Source: Orthonyx spaldingii
Lineage: Eukaryota > Chordata > Aves > Passeriformes > Orthonychidae
Assembly (NCBI GenBank): GCA_013397795.1
Contig: VZTJ01002530.1
Coordinates: 974,510 to 1,038,509, forward strand
Length of the DNA: 64,000 nucleotides
Direction of reading: 5' to 3'
Below, in pieces: positions 41,701-54,400 of this stretch. The first letter of the stretch is position 1, and each line of letters begins with the position of its first letter. The notes beneath the pieces were generated by a model. That model worked only from the letters and a program-made list of their open reading frames with translations. It ran no database searches and was not told where the DNA came from. The position numbers and the translations under genes were made by a program.

Positions 41701-41884
41701 TCCTTCTTATTTCAAAGTAGTAAAGACACAGCGTAAAAAAAATACCTTCTAAAGTAAAATCCAGCAATACATATTCATAAGCAGAATCCGTCTTTGTTTC
41801 AACTTGTGGTCTCTTCAGTGTAGAAAAGATTTTTCCAGGGCTGCTATCATCTGGGTCTTCCAGCTTTCTCAGTCCGCACCCCAT
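14448..41884 (-). CDS. RFTN2: RFTN2 (raftlin family member 2), complete coding region in nine exons
   Basis: Raftlin-2 is a lipid-raft-associated membrane protein. Family work links raftlins to raft integrity and to uptake of TLR ligands. Nine - strand exons in transcript order are 41746-41884, 36649-36832, 34629-34740, 32390-32702, 29290-29490, 26861-26982, 25651-25754, 19070-19148 and 14448-14717. All have GT-AG borders and join in frame to 507 codons plus stop, close to the roughly 500 of mammals. The N-terminus MGCGLRK has Gly2 and Cys3 for myristoylation and palmitoylation, as in raftlins. The start sits in a good context (TTGCCATGG). The central exon 4 is rich in charged and Ser/Gly residues and is the most divergent part. 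The C-terminus ELDDGQFDQEDGVTQVTCM is strongly conserved. It converges with MOB4 and is transcribed in the same direction as BOLL. Confidence 0.97.
15980..15990. repeat. G11 homopolymer in RFTN2 intron 8
   Basis: An uninterrupted run of 11 G on the + strand is followed by TTCCCC. It is a likely length-variable site and possible assembly error point. Confidence 0.8.
16627..16722. repeat. A/C-only low-complexity tract in RFTN2 intron 8
   Basis: About 95 bases consist almost wholly of A and C on the + strand (G/T on the transcribed sense strand), including CCCTCCCCCC and AACCCTAACC. It is simple sequence, not a regular tandem repeat. Confidence 0.75.
19070..19148 (-). CDS. RFTN2: RFTN2 coding exon 8
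   Basis: This 79-base exon completes Ser392 and encodes EGNLATKQVIFLQRPVMWSS and then AVQTPE. The acceptor is AAATTTTAG and the donor GAG|GTGAGT. The FLQRPVMW core matches the raftlin-2 family. Confidence 0.95.
19829..19846. repeat. A18 homopolymer
   Basis: A run of 18 A lies in RFTN2 intron 7. No target-site duplication or retroposed body is evident next to it. Confidence 0.85.
21958..21990. repeat. T/G low-complexity tract in RFTN2 intron 7
   Basis: T runs broken by GG or G pairs extend over about 33 bases. No other feature is seen nearby. Confidence 0.65.
23573..23590. repeat. 18-base perfect palindrome containing TAATTA
   Basis: AATTCCTAATTAGGAATT is its own reverse complement. The centre TAATTA is the core site of many homeodomain proteins, so it could be a dimeric binding site or a chance palindrome. 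It lies in RFTN2 intron 7. Confidence 0.7.
25651..25754 (-). CDS. RFTN2: RFTN2 coding exon 7
   Basis: This 104-base exon begins GCEIKTDYGPLLHTLAEFGW (residue 358 on) and ends PTPIVRHD plus two bases of Ser392. The acceptor is AATGTAG and the donor CAG|GTACCC. It is one of the most conserved raftlin segments. Confidence 0.96.
26861..26982 (-). CDS. RFTN2: RFTN2 coding exon 6
   Basis: This 122-base exon completes Gly317 and encodes DYLPKSLEGLFIYEEEGAGV and on to VVEQWTVVE (residue 357). The acceptor is TTCACAG and the donor GAG|GTAAAT. Confidence 0.96.
29290..29490 (-). CDS. RFTN2: RFTN2 coding exon 5
   Basis: This 201-base exon encodes residues 250-316 plus one base of codon 317. It begins DKLYTVFNVFDDDSTCWTYH and ends SLVDSFVHWETSK. 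The acceptor is CTCCTTAG and the donor AAG|GTGAGT. Confidence 0.96.
32390..32702 (-). CDS. RFTN2: RFTN2 coding exon 4
   Basis: This is the largest exon, at 313 bases. It encodes residues 146-249 plus one base, starting VNEAAKRGKKFVGFVTQHF. The middle is polar and low in hydrophobics, with a conserved island NWNEGTLSGHSSESGIEEE that is a Ser/Glu-rich, possibly phosphorylated linker (inference). The donor is GATG|GTAATA. Confidence 0.96.
34629..34740 (-). CDS. RFTN2: RFTN2 coding exon 3
   Basis: This 112-base exon completes Ser108 and encodes residues 109-145, including PRGQRHPRLVIEECPLTYET and ending VVKELLEK. The acceptor is GTGTTCTAG and the donor AAAG|GTAATG. Confidence 0.96.
36649..36832 (-). 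CDS. RFTN2: RFTN2 coding exon 2
   Basis: This 184-base exon encodes residues 47-107 plus two bases of codon 108. It begins ASSNPEVIKISSVLDITSRV and ends YRVVLSRLKL. The acceptor is CTTTTTAG and the donor GAG|GTAACA. Confidence 0.96.
41746..41884 (-). CDS. RFTN2: RFTN2 coding exon 1 with start codon
   Basis: ATG is at 41884-41882. The exon encodes MGCGLRKLEDPDDSSPGKIF through LLDFTLE, plus one base of codon 47. Gly2 and Cys3 form the dual-lipidation signal. The donor is AAG|GTATTT. Confidence 0.97.
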
Positions 41885-41946
41885 GGCAAGATCTGCAAAT
41901 GATTAAGTCGCAGGAAAAGGTGGGGGAGCAGCAAGATGTCGCTTTA
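41885..41946 (-). other. RFTN2: RFTN2 5' UTR part of exon 2, with splice acceptor
   Basis: On the - strand a strong acceptor with a long T/C tract ends at CTGTAG just above 41946, leaving 62 non-coding bases before the ATG. A second possible acceptor (TTTGCAG) would start the exon at 41892. Either would pair with the donor at 42338-42337. This implies a non-coding first exon, inferred from splice motifs only. Confidence 0.45.
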
Positions 41947-42265
41947 CTACAGGGAAAAAAAGAAGCAACCAAGTAATTCCCCTTGATTTTTTTTTCCTAT
42001 TAGCTGTAAATCCAAATAGAGAAAAAGTCCGGTTCCCAGACCAAAAAGCAAAGGTACTTTCCATTCATTTTTAATATAGAAGCAGTACGCTCGTGATGAT
42101 TTCAAGCTACAAACTTGGTTAAGAGTAGGCTTGATTTCGCAGCAACATTAAAGCTGCTTCAAACTAGCAGAGATTTTCCATGCCACGTCAATTTACAGCC
42201 AGCCCCTATCAGTGCTCTCTTGCAGAGGACACCAATAGTGCTTTGTTTGTCCTTCTAGACTGACT

Positions 42266-42287
42266 GGGTGAGGGGGGGCGAGGGGGG
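42266..42287 (+). promoter_or_regulatory. Candidate G-quadruplex close to the RFTN2 5' end
   Basis: The run GGG-TGA-GGGGGGG-CGA-GGGGGG gives at least four G3 tracts with loops of one to three bases on the + strand (template-side of RFTN2). It lies about 50 bases inside the donor of the presumed first exon, within intron 1. The quadruplex is a prediction. Confidence 0.45.
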
Positions 42288-42338
42288 AAGAAGAACTGAA
42301 AAAGAAAGTTAGAGAGAAACTTGTCTGTCATTACTTAC

Positions 42339-42420
42339 CTCCAGAAGTTCCCAACTGCAGTAGAAAGTCAGGGAGGAAAAAAGCAAGTTAGTCAGAATGA
42401 AAGAATGAGAAAAGAGCCTC
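42339..42420 (-). other. RFTN2: Probable non-coding first exon of RFTN2 (start approximate)
   Basis: On the - strand CTGGAG|GTAAGTAATG is a near-consensus donor whose exon ends at 42339. Paired with the acceptor at 41947-41948 it removes about 390 bases. The transcription start was not located; the 42420 limit is arbitrary. The area is not notably CpG-rich. Confidence 0.4.
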
Positions 42421-45400
42421 AACATGGTTGGAGACGAAAATCACTTCCAGAAAGGAAGTCAGCTTCAAGAGGAAATTGCTTCTGGCATCTCAAAGGGTAG
42501 AAAGGCAAATTAAAAGCTGTTTAGTCCTTATTTTAGATTTCAGACTTGGCTCCTATTTCCTTTCTACAGGGACTTTCTTCCAGAGAAAAAAAAATTCCAA
42601 CATGAATACAGTGTAAAAATATGGAGCAATTTCTTGTCTGGAAAAATCAATAAGAATCTTCATCATGAAAATTAACTTTTTTTTTTTTGATGTTTTGAAA
42701 AATATAAAAAAAATTACAATGCAATATTCCTCATTACAAATTGGAAAGACTTTTTCAACACTATATATGAATAAAGTTACAAAACTTTGTTTTTGATTAC
42801 TCCTTGGTATTGAAGAAACAGAATCCTTTTCTTCTCTGTTAAACTGACCTTAGCTGGTATAGCCACAGACTTTCAACACTGCTTTCTGTGTAAACTTTGC
42901 TTTAGGTCCTAACAATTCAGTATAATTTTAAGGGCTCTCATCACTCTTCTATTAACTATTGCAAGTCACTTGTAACTGTATTACACCTGAGGCAGACCAC
43001 AATAATGCATGGCAAAGAAAAAAGGAACACTGAGCTTTTTTTCTAAGGCTCTGCTACTCCCAGGATGAACTCTTGGAAATTTGCATTTTTATTTTGAGAC
43101 TGCATCTAAAGACATTAAGAGTCTTCTAGAGACAACCAAAGACTCATAACACCATTTTAGATTATATGAACTGCCTATTTAAATTCAAAAGGCTTTTCTG
43201 CTTTTTTTTCATTGAAATATACATACCTTATTAAAAACAAAGTGATCTAACTTTTTATTTAGGTAACTTACCAGGAATGATAAGTCTAGAGACTACAACC
43301 TTTTGAAATACACATTAAAGTCACTTAATTCTGGAAAAATTTAAAAATCACTTAGTGCAGAGCCTAGAACTGAAGCTGTAATTATTGCATACAGTCTTTA
43401 AAACGAGCTCCCAGGTGCTGAAACAGAAAGGAAATCCTCAAGTGCTGTCTTCTTGATTAAAACCTAGGAAAACGTATCAAATATGCAGAATTCTTCATCA
43501 TTTCTTCTTACACAGAAATTGCTCCCAAACAGTACTTTTTGTTTCAGTACAGGTTATCCCTGAAGTGTTGCCATATCAGCCATACATGTAAACTGTCCAC
43601 TCAACCTCGAGAATCCTGCTGCTTCATTCTACACACCCCTTCAGATTCACTGTAATTGCCTGTGTAAAGCCATGGCATGACTAAGATAAGCGCAAGCAAA
43701 ATGACTTTCTGCAGCACTAGTCCAGTTGCCAGTAGGCTGCTTTTTCATTTTTATTTAACTTAAAATAGCTACATTTTTAGTGAGGCCATTTTCAACACTT
43801 ATTTTGAACTCTTCGTAACAAGGCTTACACAATATTTCAACCCTCTCACCAAGACAGGATTTTCCATAGTATAAACAAACTCTTACAACACCACGAAGAA
43901 TCAGTTACAGATAAAAGCAATGTCCATATTTTGTGCAATCCTAGATTAGTATAAGTAGTTATAAGCTTCCAAGTTGGAAGTCAGTCAACAGTTGTCATTA
44001 CAGACTTGTCACTAAACTAAACCAATGAAACCAAAGGTCCCACAGACCAAAATAAAGAAAATGAAACAAAACCAGCAAGGATGAGCAGCAGCCCCCACAG
44101 CGCAAAACTGCACCGAAACATTTGCATGACTCAGGAGGGACACAGAATCACAAGATTCTTAAGATTCAAGAGCTGCTTAAAGAGCTGCAATTTCCTGTTG
44201 CAAAGTGGATACAAACTACAAAGCAATCTATTTTCAGTGACCCAAAATGCAAAGGCTCTGAGAACTGGTAGGAGAGAAGAGCAAATCCCTAAAACTACAT
44301 TGTCATCTACCAGCACGTTTTATTTACAGAACCCTCACTAAAGGGTGCTGATGTGACTCCTTCATTTAAGCTTGATATAATTTTTAGACTTTAAAGAAGG
44401 CAAAGACAGCCAGACAAAGCACCAATGAATCCAAAGGAACTTTGCCTCCGTGGAAGACTTTCAGGATCCCCCAAGAGTTTTTATTCTGATTAAATAGAAA
44501 ATGATACAAAGGCAGCAAGAGTAGCACACCAACAGGAACGTGTGCCCCATGCTGGATTACTGACTGCCTGTTGGCAACACAGGAGGAGAAGCAGCAGCAG
44601 CAGTTCCACACAGCAGCATTGACCAGAGCGTGAGACAAACAAGCCTTGCTGTCTACCCACACCTCAGGGTTGTTCCTCCCCTTGCTTATCTTCTGCTTTG
44701 TTCCCTCTTGTCTGGGGCAGGTTTGAAAACTTTTGTGTGGGTGGCATTTTTGTTTTCCTTGGTACGTTACCAGGCTTACTGAACAAAGGGACACGAGCCC
44801 ATGCTTGAACCTGCGGTTTGGAAATGGATGTCTCCCTGTTCCTGACTCTGTGCTAAGCTGCAACCAAGGTGACTGACAGCCAGGGCAGGCTCTCTGTCTG
44901 TGGCCTTGGTGCCAAACACAAATGGTGCTAGCATCCCTTTTTCATGAAATCTATCTTGCTAGAATGGTAAAGACAACACTTCTTGGGGTTAGGAACATCT
45001 GTCACAAATCCATCTGAACACAAAGCCTATTTACAAGAACACCTTCTCCTCTCCAAAACCCAATAAGCCACTGAATAACACAGTTTAGACATTTCCCCCC
45101 CCATTACCTTAGGAGATCAAGAATGGGAGACAGTACCTGATCATCTGCGATTCCTCTTGGCTAAAATAATGAAATGTAAGAAAAACTATGAAAACAATGT
45201 AGGTACACAGAAGACGTTCCTTGTCTGTATGCACAACATCTAAACCGAAATTCAAAAAACATCCTAATTTACTGAATCTGCAGTTCAGTCAGCTATACCA
45301 GCATCCATACCAAATGTTATCTTAAAGACAACCCTGTCTCTTTCTGATTAGGATCCTGGCTAGTGAGTTAAAAGCAACAGGAATCATGTTGCTAGATTAA

Positions 45401-47250
45401 TTCCAAAAATAATCAAAAGCAGCAGTATTATAGTTTTAGATTTCAAAATATAAATCACAGACTTCATGAAAGGACTGTAGAATTTAAGGTATATCACAAT
45501 CATGACATACGACTCCTGCTCAATCCCAATTTAGAACTGGATGAAGATTTCAAGAGGAGAACATCTCCCATCTTCCAGCCTATTAGGCCACCACTGGGAC
45601 AAAACCATTAGTCTGGGCAGCTTGTCTCAGTGAATTTATTTCAGGTAAGCTCATCAGTTAAAAATTTTGAGTGAATAACCTTCTCACCTCCAGTAAAGAG
45701 CCATTCCTATTCTCAAGACTGCTGTAGTGAGCACCAGAAATGCAAATACCTTAAGCCTCTAGCAATTACTTAAAGAAAATATTATTATTAATAAATATTT
45801 CACTAAGACCAAAACTGACTCAATGATAAACAGAAGGGATAACTTCCTCCGACAAAGTCAAAATGCAAAATATTTGGACCAAGCACATTTCCTACTCAGA
45901 CTAGAATGCCTGCATGCTTATAAAGGATATATTGGAAAAAAAAAATTTAAACCCCAGCATTATTATTGGCTATAGATCAGTCATAACTGACACAAGGTTT
46001 TTAAACAGAGGACACAGACATTAGTAAGTTACAAGGCAGCAAATAACAAACACAAGCTAAATTAGTCAGATTTCTTCAAAACCTGAGGGTATTTGAACAG
46101 CTACAGGACTCAAAAATAACACATTTAACCCCCCCTAAATATTAATAACCTCAAATTACAACATTTTGGAACTTCAGTTCCTCTTTGAACATCTTCTCAG
46201 GCTTACTTCCTTTGTATTTTATGACTCAAAGCAAATGTAAAGTTTTTGCTTTAGAGAGAATAATGACAGAAAAAGCAAAAACCTTCCATCAAAATAATTC
46301 TGTAACTCAGCTGTCAAATACTTTTCACATCCCTATATCCAAGATCAATTACTTTAACTAAAACATGGACATGTCTTTCTTTTTTCTCTAGAATGACTTG
46401 ATTTAAAGATACTACCAAAGTAGCAGGGTTCCATTCTGAAGGCTCTGGGGTTTGGAAATTTGCTTTCTTTTTCTTCAGCCCAATTTTTTTTTCCTTTGAA
46501 GGAGGAGTTTTGTAAATGTGACAGGAACAGTCTTGTTAAAAAAGCTAACTTGAGCAGAAAAGCCAGCTTTTCTGCTATAAGTTTTAACTTAAATGTTCTA
46601 AAAATAATGAACACAGATAACAATAGTTGGCTTTTACAGTCATTAAAACAGTTTAATGATCAAAGTTTAATTCAATTTTTTCATGTTTTTCTAAATCCAT
46701 ATTTAAACTCCGATACTACAATGAACAAAAGTTACAAGCCAAACAGTAAATACAGACCAGTTGGAATAAAACTTGTAGCTACCAACTCAGAACTTTACTT
46801 GAAATCCAAAACAACAGAAGCTTCTTTATTATTGCTGTAATACAAGCAGTTTCAATAAAAAGAGCTTTTGATTTCTAAAACTGTTAACAGTTCTCTAAAA
46901 TGAGATCTGCAAATTTATTAAACTTTTCTCTCTCTGCATCCACCCTGTCCCACTTATCAAGGCAGTAGTAAGAGTATCATCTCTATCTCCAATACAATAT
47001 CAAACACTGTTAGCCACCAACTAAACCCATGTATTCTAGAATGAAACTGGATGGTCTAGATCTGGATTTTCTGTGTAACAGTTATATAAGGACTGGTGTG
47101 CAGGACTGCACACATGGCACTGTATTCTGGATCCTTAAAATAAGGATTTAAGCTGCATATTTTTTATTTCAATGGGAAACTTGGAAGTTTTATACCAGAA
47201 CTGAACCTACTGTAGTACTTCAACATTACAAAGCCACAAATCTATTTTAC

Positions 47251-47269
47251 AAAAAAAAAAAAAAAAAAA
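47251..47269. repeat. A19 homopolymer
   Basis: A run of 19 A lies in the RFTN2-BOLL interval. No retroposed gene body was recognised upstream. Confidence 0.85.
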
Positions 47270-50200
47270 GCTCTTTTACAGCCATACAACTTTTCACATT
47301 TTATAACTATGTTAAACAGAGAAAAACATTTCGAGAGAGCCATGTGGTCTGCTGTTTCTGCTCAGTTACTATTGGAATGCAGTTTCCTCAATGACTTATC
47401 AGCTATTTTGGAAAAAGTTTCAGAATACAAAGAATGGCCAATTTAAAATGAAAACTTCGAACAGTTTTTCAAGGATAATGAATGGACTTCTGATGCATAA
47501 GATCTGAAGCAGCAGGAACCAAGAATGCTAATGAATAATTCTACTTCATACAAAAAATAGCCAACCAGATATATAAAAACATAGGAGAGACAGAACTTCA
47601 GTAACTTTCTGCCTGTCCACAGGTTTTTATCCAGAGTTAATCAAATAGAGAATGCTAGAACTAACCTTCTGCAATGGAAATGCAACATTAAGCAGATAGC
47701 AGTTGCTAGAAATACTGTAACAGCTAGCTCAGTAGAAAACAGAATATAGGAACCAGTTCTCCTAAATTCTAAGGGATGGAAGCCAGGAAATGAACTTAGT
47801 TTGCTAATATGTCAGTGTGACAGACAATGCATAAAGATGATTTCCTGGCAGTTCTGCATGTCCCCAGGGCACAATCCTTATCAGATACATTTCCTCCTAG
47901 CAGGAGTGTGAAGCCTTAGATTTATCAATCAACTGCACAAGGCCAAAGAGAACATGACCCTTTCTCCAACCTCCAAAATCCTCATCTGAAGCTCTGTAGT
48001 TAACTAAACTACTTCTGTTTAACAGCATGGGCATCTTCACATTCTGGAAAGCTGAACTAGCAGGAGGATAGTACTGTGCAGTGTAAAGGAACAAGAAGTC
48101 ATGAATGCTAAAACATCAATTTGCACAATGGTAGGCACTGAGGAAATGTAGTTCTTCCTAGCACATACATAATTCAATTACAGGGATTCACAAAGCTAAG
48201 TCACATCTCAACTGTGCCTACAGAAGGATTCAATTCCTGAAAGGTTGGTTCAGTCACTGCTGGCTGATGTCATGCCATCAGTCTTGGCAAGCATCCTGAA
48301 GAAGGATGAGCTACAATATAAATGAAAAGGCCTCAGTATTCCAACAATGACTGCCAGCTCCTGGAGGAAAACCAATATTCAGAGCTACTTGGTTTCTTCT
48401 TGGTCTCTCAAAACAAAGCTTTGTTAAGACCTGAAGATACAATCCTAACTACAAGTACCTCCAGACTGATGTTACACACCCCACAGTGGAACACAGCAGG
48501 CACAGTTAAGTGCCTGAGACTGAATATCCTTACCAACAATTAAGTTCACATGCAAGTAAAAAGAAAGTGAGTGATCTTTGAAGCAAAGGCCATGGGATCA
48601 ACTCATTATCAACAATCTGACATCTGCACCAGTTATGGGAAAAAAACCTACATTTTGTGAGTGTCTGGAATAGAGCCACAATCTGATGACATGTGACTGC
48701 ACAGTATTTGTATGCTTTCAAGTAATTAGTTCAAGAGACTTCCCTCTAAGCACCCTTCTTTTAAGTTAGTACTCACTGCAAAATTTACTTCTTGAATCTC
48801 TGAAGCATTATTAAAAACAGGCAAGCCACATTTGGTAAACAAAGTACAGATTTCACAAATAAGGGCTTGGGACTAAATCTTCAGAATCCTGGGTCAAATG
48901 TATGTTTCATGACACAAGAAAAAAGACTACCAGAACACTCTCTTTGGTACCTTCAGAGACTAAATTTCATTAAAAATATTTACTAAGTAAAAATTCTTCC
49001 ATGGAAATTAATTATGGCTTTGATGACTCCAGATTTTTGTGATATATTTGTACTGATGAGTTCTAAAATGCAAAAATTAAACAGAAGTGGACAGATGTAT
49101 TTAGTGGTACAGACTTGCTCAGAAACATGAGAACCTACAACAGATGAGTACTTACCCCTTCAAAAATAGGCTAAGCTCTCCATATAGCCATAACAAATTC
49201 TATACTTTTTTTGATACTTACTGGTAAAACAATCCACTACAGCTGCTACAGCAATAACTTGTTCAAAAGAGAAACTATTAAAATTATATTTGTGTAGATT
49301 TTTCTACCTAGCAGAAAGTACAAAGTCACTTGAGGAAACTTGCAACCAAGACCTAGTACATGGCATCTCCTTTCAAAACAACTTCAACACAGCATAAAAC
49401 CAGAACAGGACTCCAACTCTCTTCCTGGACAACACCATAAAGCACTACTAAACACTAGAATAATCTTTAAAGAGATTTACATATCACACATGTATCATTC
49501 ACTGACTACAATGCTCATCTGGTAAGAGTTCTGAATAACTAAAATGAAAAAAAAAATACCAACAAAACAAATCCACACAAAAAGAAACCCCCCCAAATGA
49601 CTACAAAACAGATAAAATTTAACACCTTGAGGATATGTTACATATATAAAATAAAGGCTTCAATGCTACAGAGGCAGTAAGCCATAGATTGCACTCCTGT
49701 AACTACAGAGGCTGTATTTTCAGCCTTTAGGGAATCTGACTTTCACAATGAATAGAAGGAACCCTAGAAGGTGATAGGAGAAACAAAACCTAAAACCAAC
49801 AACAAAGAAAATTATCTTCCTTAGTAGAATAAAAAATAGTATTTCATTTCGATTTGTGATACTGCCAGAAAGTTCTTTACTTTTATACAGACAACAGAAA
49901 ATGCCAAAGAAGCAAAGAGAAGTTTTCAATGGTCTTCTAATTCATGTAGTCAATTCTTGCCTTTTTCTATAGCTAAAAACATACTATAAAACCACAATGT
50001 ATTTCTTACCATATGCGAAAAAAATAGTAGGATGAAAACAAATAATTACTAAACTAGCGGTCCAAATTTTATTTTAAAAAGTTATTACTGCAGACACTAA
50101 AACGACACATGAGTAAAAAGCCTTATAAAAGTAGAGAACACTGATAGAAAACAAAATTAAGCTAGACAAACTGTTTTGGAATATAAATTAAATTCACATA

Positions 50201-52613
50201 GATTTAAATAACCAGATTTTATCCACAGCACAAAAATGCTGTCAGTATGCGGCAAAATGGCTTCAACTTTGTAACCAAAGTATCTTCAAAGTGTACATAA
50301 TCCAGAAATGAAAAGTGACATTATCCCTTTAAGAAGTACGCTGGCTTTCAATCTGGATTAGTAACTGGAATATATACAGAGGGCTGTGTTTCAGAAATCA
50401 CCCTTTTGTCCTGTAACAAGGTTTCTATTAAGAAAGGAAGTGCAGGGATAAAATTATTATTTCATGTGTTTTTACTTGCCCAAACTACAAAATTTCATGT
50501 TATTACTTGACAAGAAGTAGTGGTATTTTAACTGAGGAACCTGCAGGGAAATGTCAGAAGTTAGAAGACCTCCCTGTAATATGTACATTAGTAAAATACA
50601 TGGCTAAAAACCCCAGTGTTTTACAGCATTTGTGGAAGGTAGTGTAAAATTTTATATTCCATTCTGTAATCTTTTCTAGATGAAACTGATGACTTCATGC
50701 ATACTGAGGTTTCAGACTCACAGACGAATGATGCAGAACATTTCTTCTCACAGAATGCGACCTCAATTCCTAAAGAGAGGGGAAAATTCTGTGTTGTTTC
50801 TTCCATTCCAAAGTGTGTCCCATTTACTGCATTAATAATGCTTCAATGAATAGTTACAGTCCACTTTATTGCATCAGCTGGACAGACTTGGTTCAAAAAG
50901 GAAAACCATATTTTCATCATGCACCTAGGTGAAGCTCACAGTGGCAGGAAATACCTTCCTTTATTCACAAGCATGAAATCTTAGAATGAGTTCAAAATTC
51001 TTTTACTAAAAAAATAACCCAGTTTTGGTCATTGATCATACAGTCTTACTAAAGTATATCAAGTTAATAAAGCAATTGTATCTCTTTAACTGGATGGGGA
51101 AAATTTTGACAAAGTGTACAGTGAAAAAATTATTTAACCAATTCTATTTTTTTTTTACTTTAACATTCTCCATAATGTAGATTACAACAATGCTTTACTA
51201 TGGGTACTTACAGTAATGTTTACATTAAGTTTTTAGCAGCTAACACATAAAACCTGAGCTAAAGAACTGAAAGCTCTTTTATTTGTAAACTGAGAAATAG
51301 GCAATGGACTGTGCTTCCATAATTTGTCTGTGGATGCCACTACTTGCTGACAAAAGGATGGCAAGATGCAGAAAACACAGCTACCATTCTAGGTACTGGC
51401 ACAACCAGATTTTAGAATACTTGTACTACTCTGTTTCTTCTTCCCAAGATCAAATTCTCTTACAGTCCCCCTATCTCAGCTGCTCTATATCCCAAATGTG
51501 CAAAGTCCATCTCTTTCACTCTTAACCATGTCATATGACAGACTCAAACTGTCTTTTTTGTCTCATCTTATTTCTTATCCCAGGCCTTTTCAGCACTACC
51601 TTCTTTTCTGTTTTGTTAAACTTGTTACCCTCCCTTCTGGCTCTGATAGTTTCCTAAGACAACCAGCTGTAGTTGATACACTTCCATCAAGATATCCAAC
51701 TCACTATAATCTCAAGGTGTCAGTCTCTTTCCATAATCTACTAACTCCCCACTATGTTGTGCATTGCTTTTCAAAGCTTCAAGGTTCCATGCTCTTTAGT
51801 TTTCATATGAACTTTAGATACATGGGGATTTCAATCCCAATGTATTTCTCTTTTTCTTTAGTTTAACTCCTATTAGTACAGGTAGGAGGCTTCTAATATT
51901 TGTTTCAAAGCCACAGCTGGGGAGAACTCATACAGGCATATATGCAGATAAGAAGTCACACCTTAACATACAGCAAGGCCCTGCTACAAATCAAACCTAC
52001 TACTAGCTGTTTAAAGGCTATCAAGTAAGAAATTGACACTAATTTTAAGATGTGCAAAACATGTATTCTTCCCTAGCTTCCTTTCATCAAAATTCTAATT
52101 TTTTAAAATGTGTAAGCAACTGAAAGAGGCAGCATTTTCACAGTAAAAGCATGCCTGAGCACCTGCCAGAGGATAGCCCTATGAACACAAACTAGGGAGA
52201 TAAAGGGAAGAAGTTAATAAGAGAATTAAAACAGTTTTCAGAAAAAAAAAAATCATACATTGTAAGTATTGAAATTTTAATTCTTGTTGAAGCAAAACAA
52301 TCCAAACTCATATAAAATTCAGTTAAACTAAAAAGAAAATCATGATGCAATTTACATATACATTATCATCCCAGGGATGAATGACACTGATTATATAGAG
52401 TTTGTTTTATGAAGAGAATTATTAGCAAGTGAGGAAGTGCAGGAAGCAGCTAAGTGATGCTGCAGACTGTGCTAAATCTGAGCATGTTTTATGATTTACC
52501 AATTCATAAATAGTAAGCATTGCAATGAAACAACTGACCCCAAATTCCACAACTGGCAGCTGCTAGCTGGTATGTTGATGATGGATCTCAGCCACACAGG
52601 AAGGACTGGACAC

Positions 52614-52629
52614 AAAAAAAAAAAAAAAA
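52614..52629. repeat. A16 homopolymer
   Basis: An uninterrupted run of 16 A lies in the RFTN2-BOLL interval. It is simple sequence. Confidence 0.85.
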
Positions 52630-54400
52630 CTAATCAGTATAGATAGACTAGAGTGGCTCAAATGTTTTACTAGTGAATGCTCAATAAGATCATCAAGTAA
52701 AGAGAGAACAGAGTTCAGAGAAAGCAAAAGAAAAAAACCACTGAAGTAAGAGCAAACTAACTAGAGAAAAGAAAAAGGGAAGTTGGTAAAGAACATAGAA
52801 TGAAACAATGCCAGAAAAAGCACCTGCACCTTTCCATGTTAATAACAAATTAGCAAGTATGGTTTCAGTGGAGTTTAAAATAGTCATTTTAGAGGCAACA
52901 GACCTTGCTGCAGGTGGTGACATCTCAGCAATCATACAACTAGAAGATTAGATTCACATTTCTTAGACTAACATATCCTTAAACAAAAGGCTTAAGCCTC
53001 TTTCCATTTCACTTACCTATACAGAAGATATGCTGTAATGTTTTGTTTCAGATGGAATATCAAACAATAACATCCAATACTAGTATAAAATAACTAAACT
53101 TTTCCCTAAATGCTTACACCACAACTCCTATGAGAGACACAAGTTCTGTAAATCTACTTGCATGTGTATCTACACAAACATTTATAAACACACTTATCTT
53201 TACGTGTATTATACACACAGAACACAAACCTTCCCTTCTTACTCAACTGCAGAGAAAAACAGTGTGTTAAGTCCAGTTAAATTTACAGAACACTCACAAC
53301 CCAAAGGCCATCATGCACCATTATGATCTGAATGCACATATCCATGGACTACACCACAAATGACACTTTATTATTTGTACTGTTGATGCCACCCAAAAAC
53401 ATCAACCCAGACTGTGGGAAAAGCAGTAATTGTGACAGACTAGAACCATGCCTACCTCCCAAAGGTGACACTGCAGCTCAAAAAGATAGATAATAACAAA
53501 AAAAAAAAAAGCTAAAAGCATGAAAGAAAACAAACCCTACCCATCCACTCCCCTCCGTGTCCAGAACCTTTTACACTTTGCTCACTTTCTGTAGATTGCA
53601 ACTGTGTGCTCAGCTCCTCAGGCCTCCAGGGTCTCCCTCATATAGACACAAAATATACAACATTTACCAGGCCAGTGCCTCACAAGATAACCACTCAGCA
53701 AACCCAAAACTTTACTCACAGATATTTCCCCTGGGCTTGAGATAAAAGATGACAAATTTCAATCCTCCCTCAAGTTTCCACTGTTTCTATAGACCATGTA
53801 ACTTTTACTACCAGATGCTATCTCACATATATCCTCTGGAAGTATCCAAACATTCATCTTCATATTAGATGATATAGGATCTGAAACATCTAGTAGAGAT
53901 GAGAAATCCTCTCACTTCCTAAAGTAAACTATGTCACCTGGCAGCCTTTGAGAAGGAACTTAACCTTACCCATTTGAATATGAAGTCACTACCACATGCT
54001 CATCAACAGAACATGCCATTAACTGCCAAAAGAATTTAGCTTTAAGTAAATATATTCAATGTCATCAGCAGACCCATTTTAACAGGGAGGGGATTAATAT
54101 TTTTGATCCAAACCTGATCTTAAATACCAAATCTGGATCTCAAAATAATTTATAGTTGGAAGTTGGAGAATGCTGTCTTCTAATTTTCATTTAGCACTAT
54201 TCAACACTTTGTACTAAAAAATAGTATTTTATTGATCTAACTCAATGGTTACTACTGGTTCTCCTGATGGTAGAACAGAGAGAATGATCTGCTCTGAGAT
54301 GCATTTGAAAGCTGTAAGAAGTCTACAACTGTCAAAAATACCTGGATACTGGCTGTAGTATCCCACTCCCACCACCTGACTTACAGCTCCTAGCATAAAG

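Noticed and set aside
44140..44170. CACAGAATCACAAGATTC, resembling the terminal repeat of CR1
   Set aside because: The sequence beyond it does not continue like CR1, so it is a short chance similarity.
44384..44863. 159-codon open frame on the - strand, the longest unassigned one near the RFTN2-BOLL gap
   Set aside because: It has no recognisable domain, a Cys run from simple sequence, no splice or start context, and no resemblance to MARS2. It is likely chance.
53761..53820. - strand reading with T-W-S-I, considered as the BOLL terminal exon tail
   Set aside because: Flanking residues do not match, no stop follows at the right place, and no acceptor is positioned suitably.
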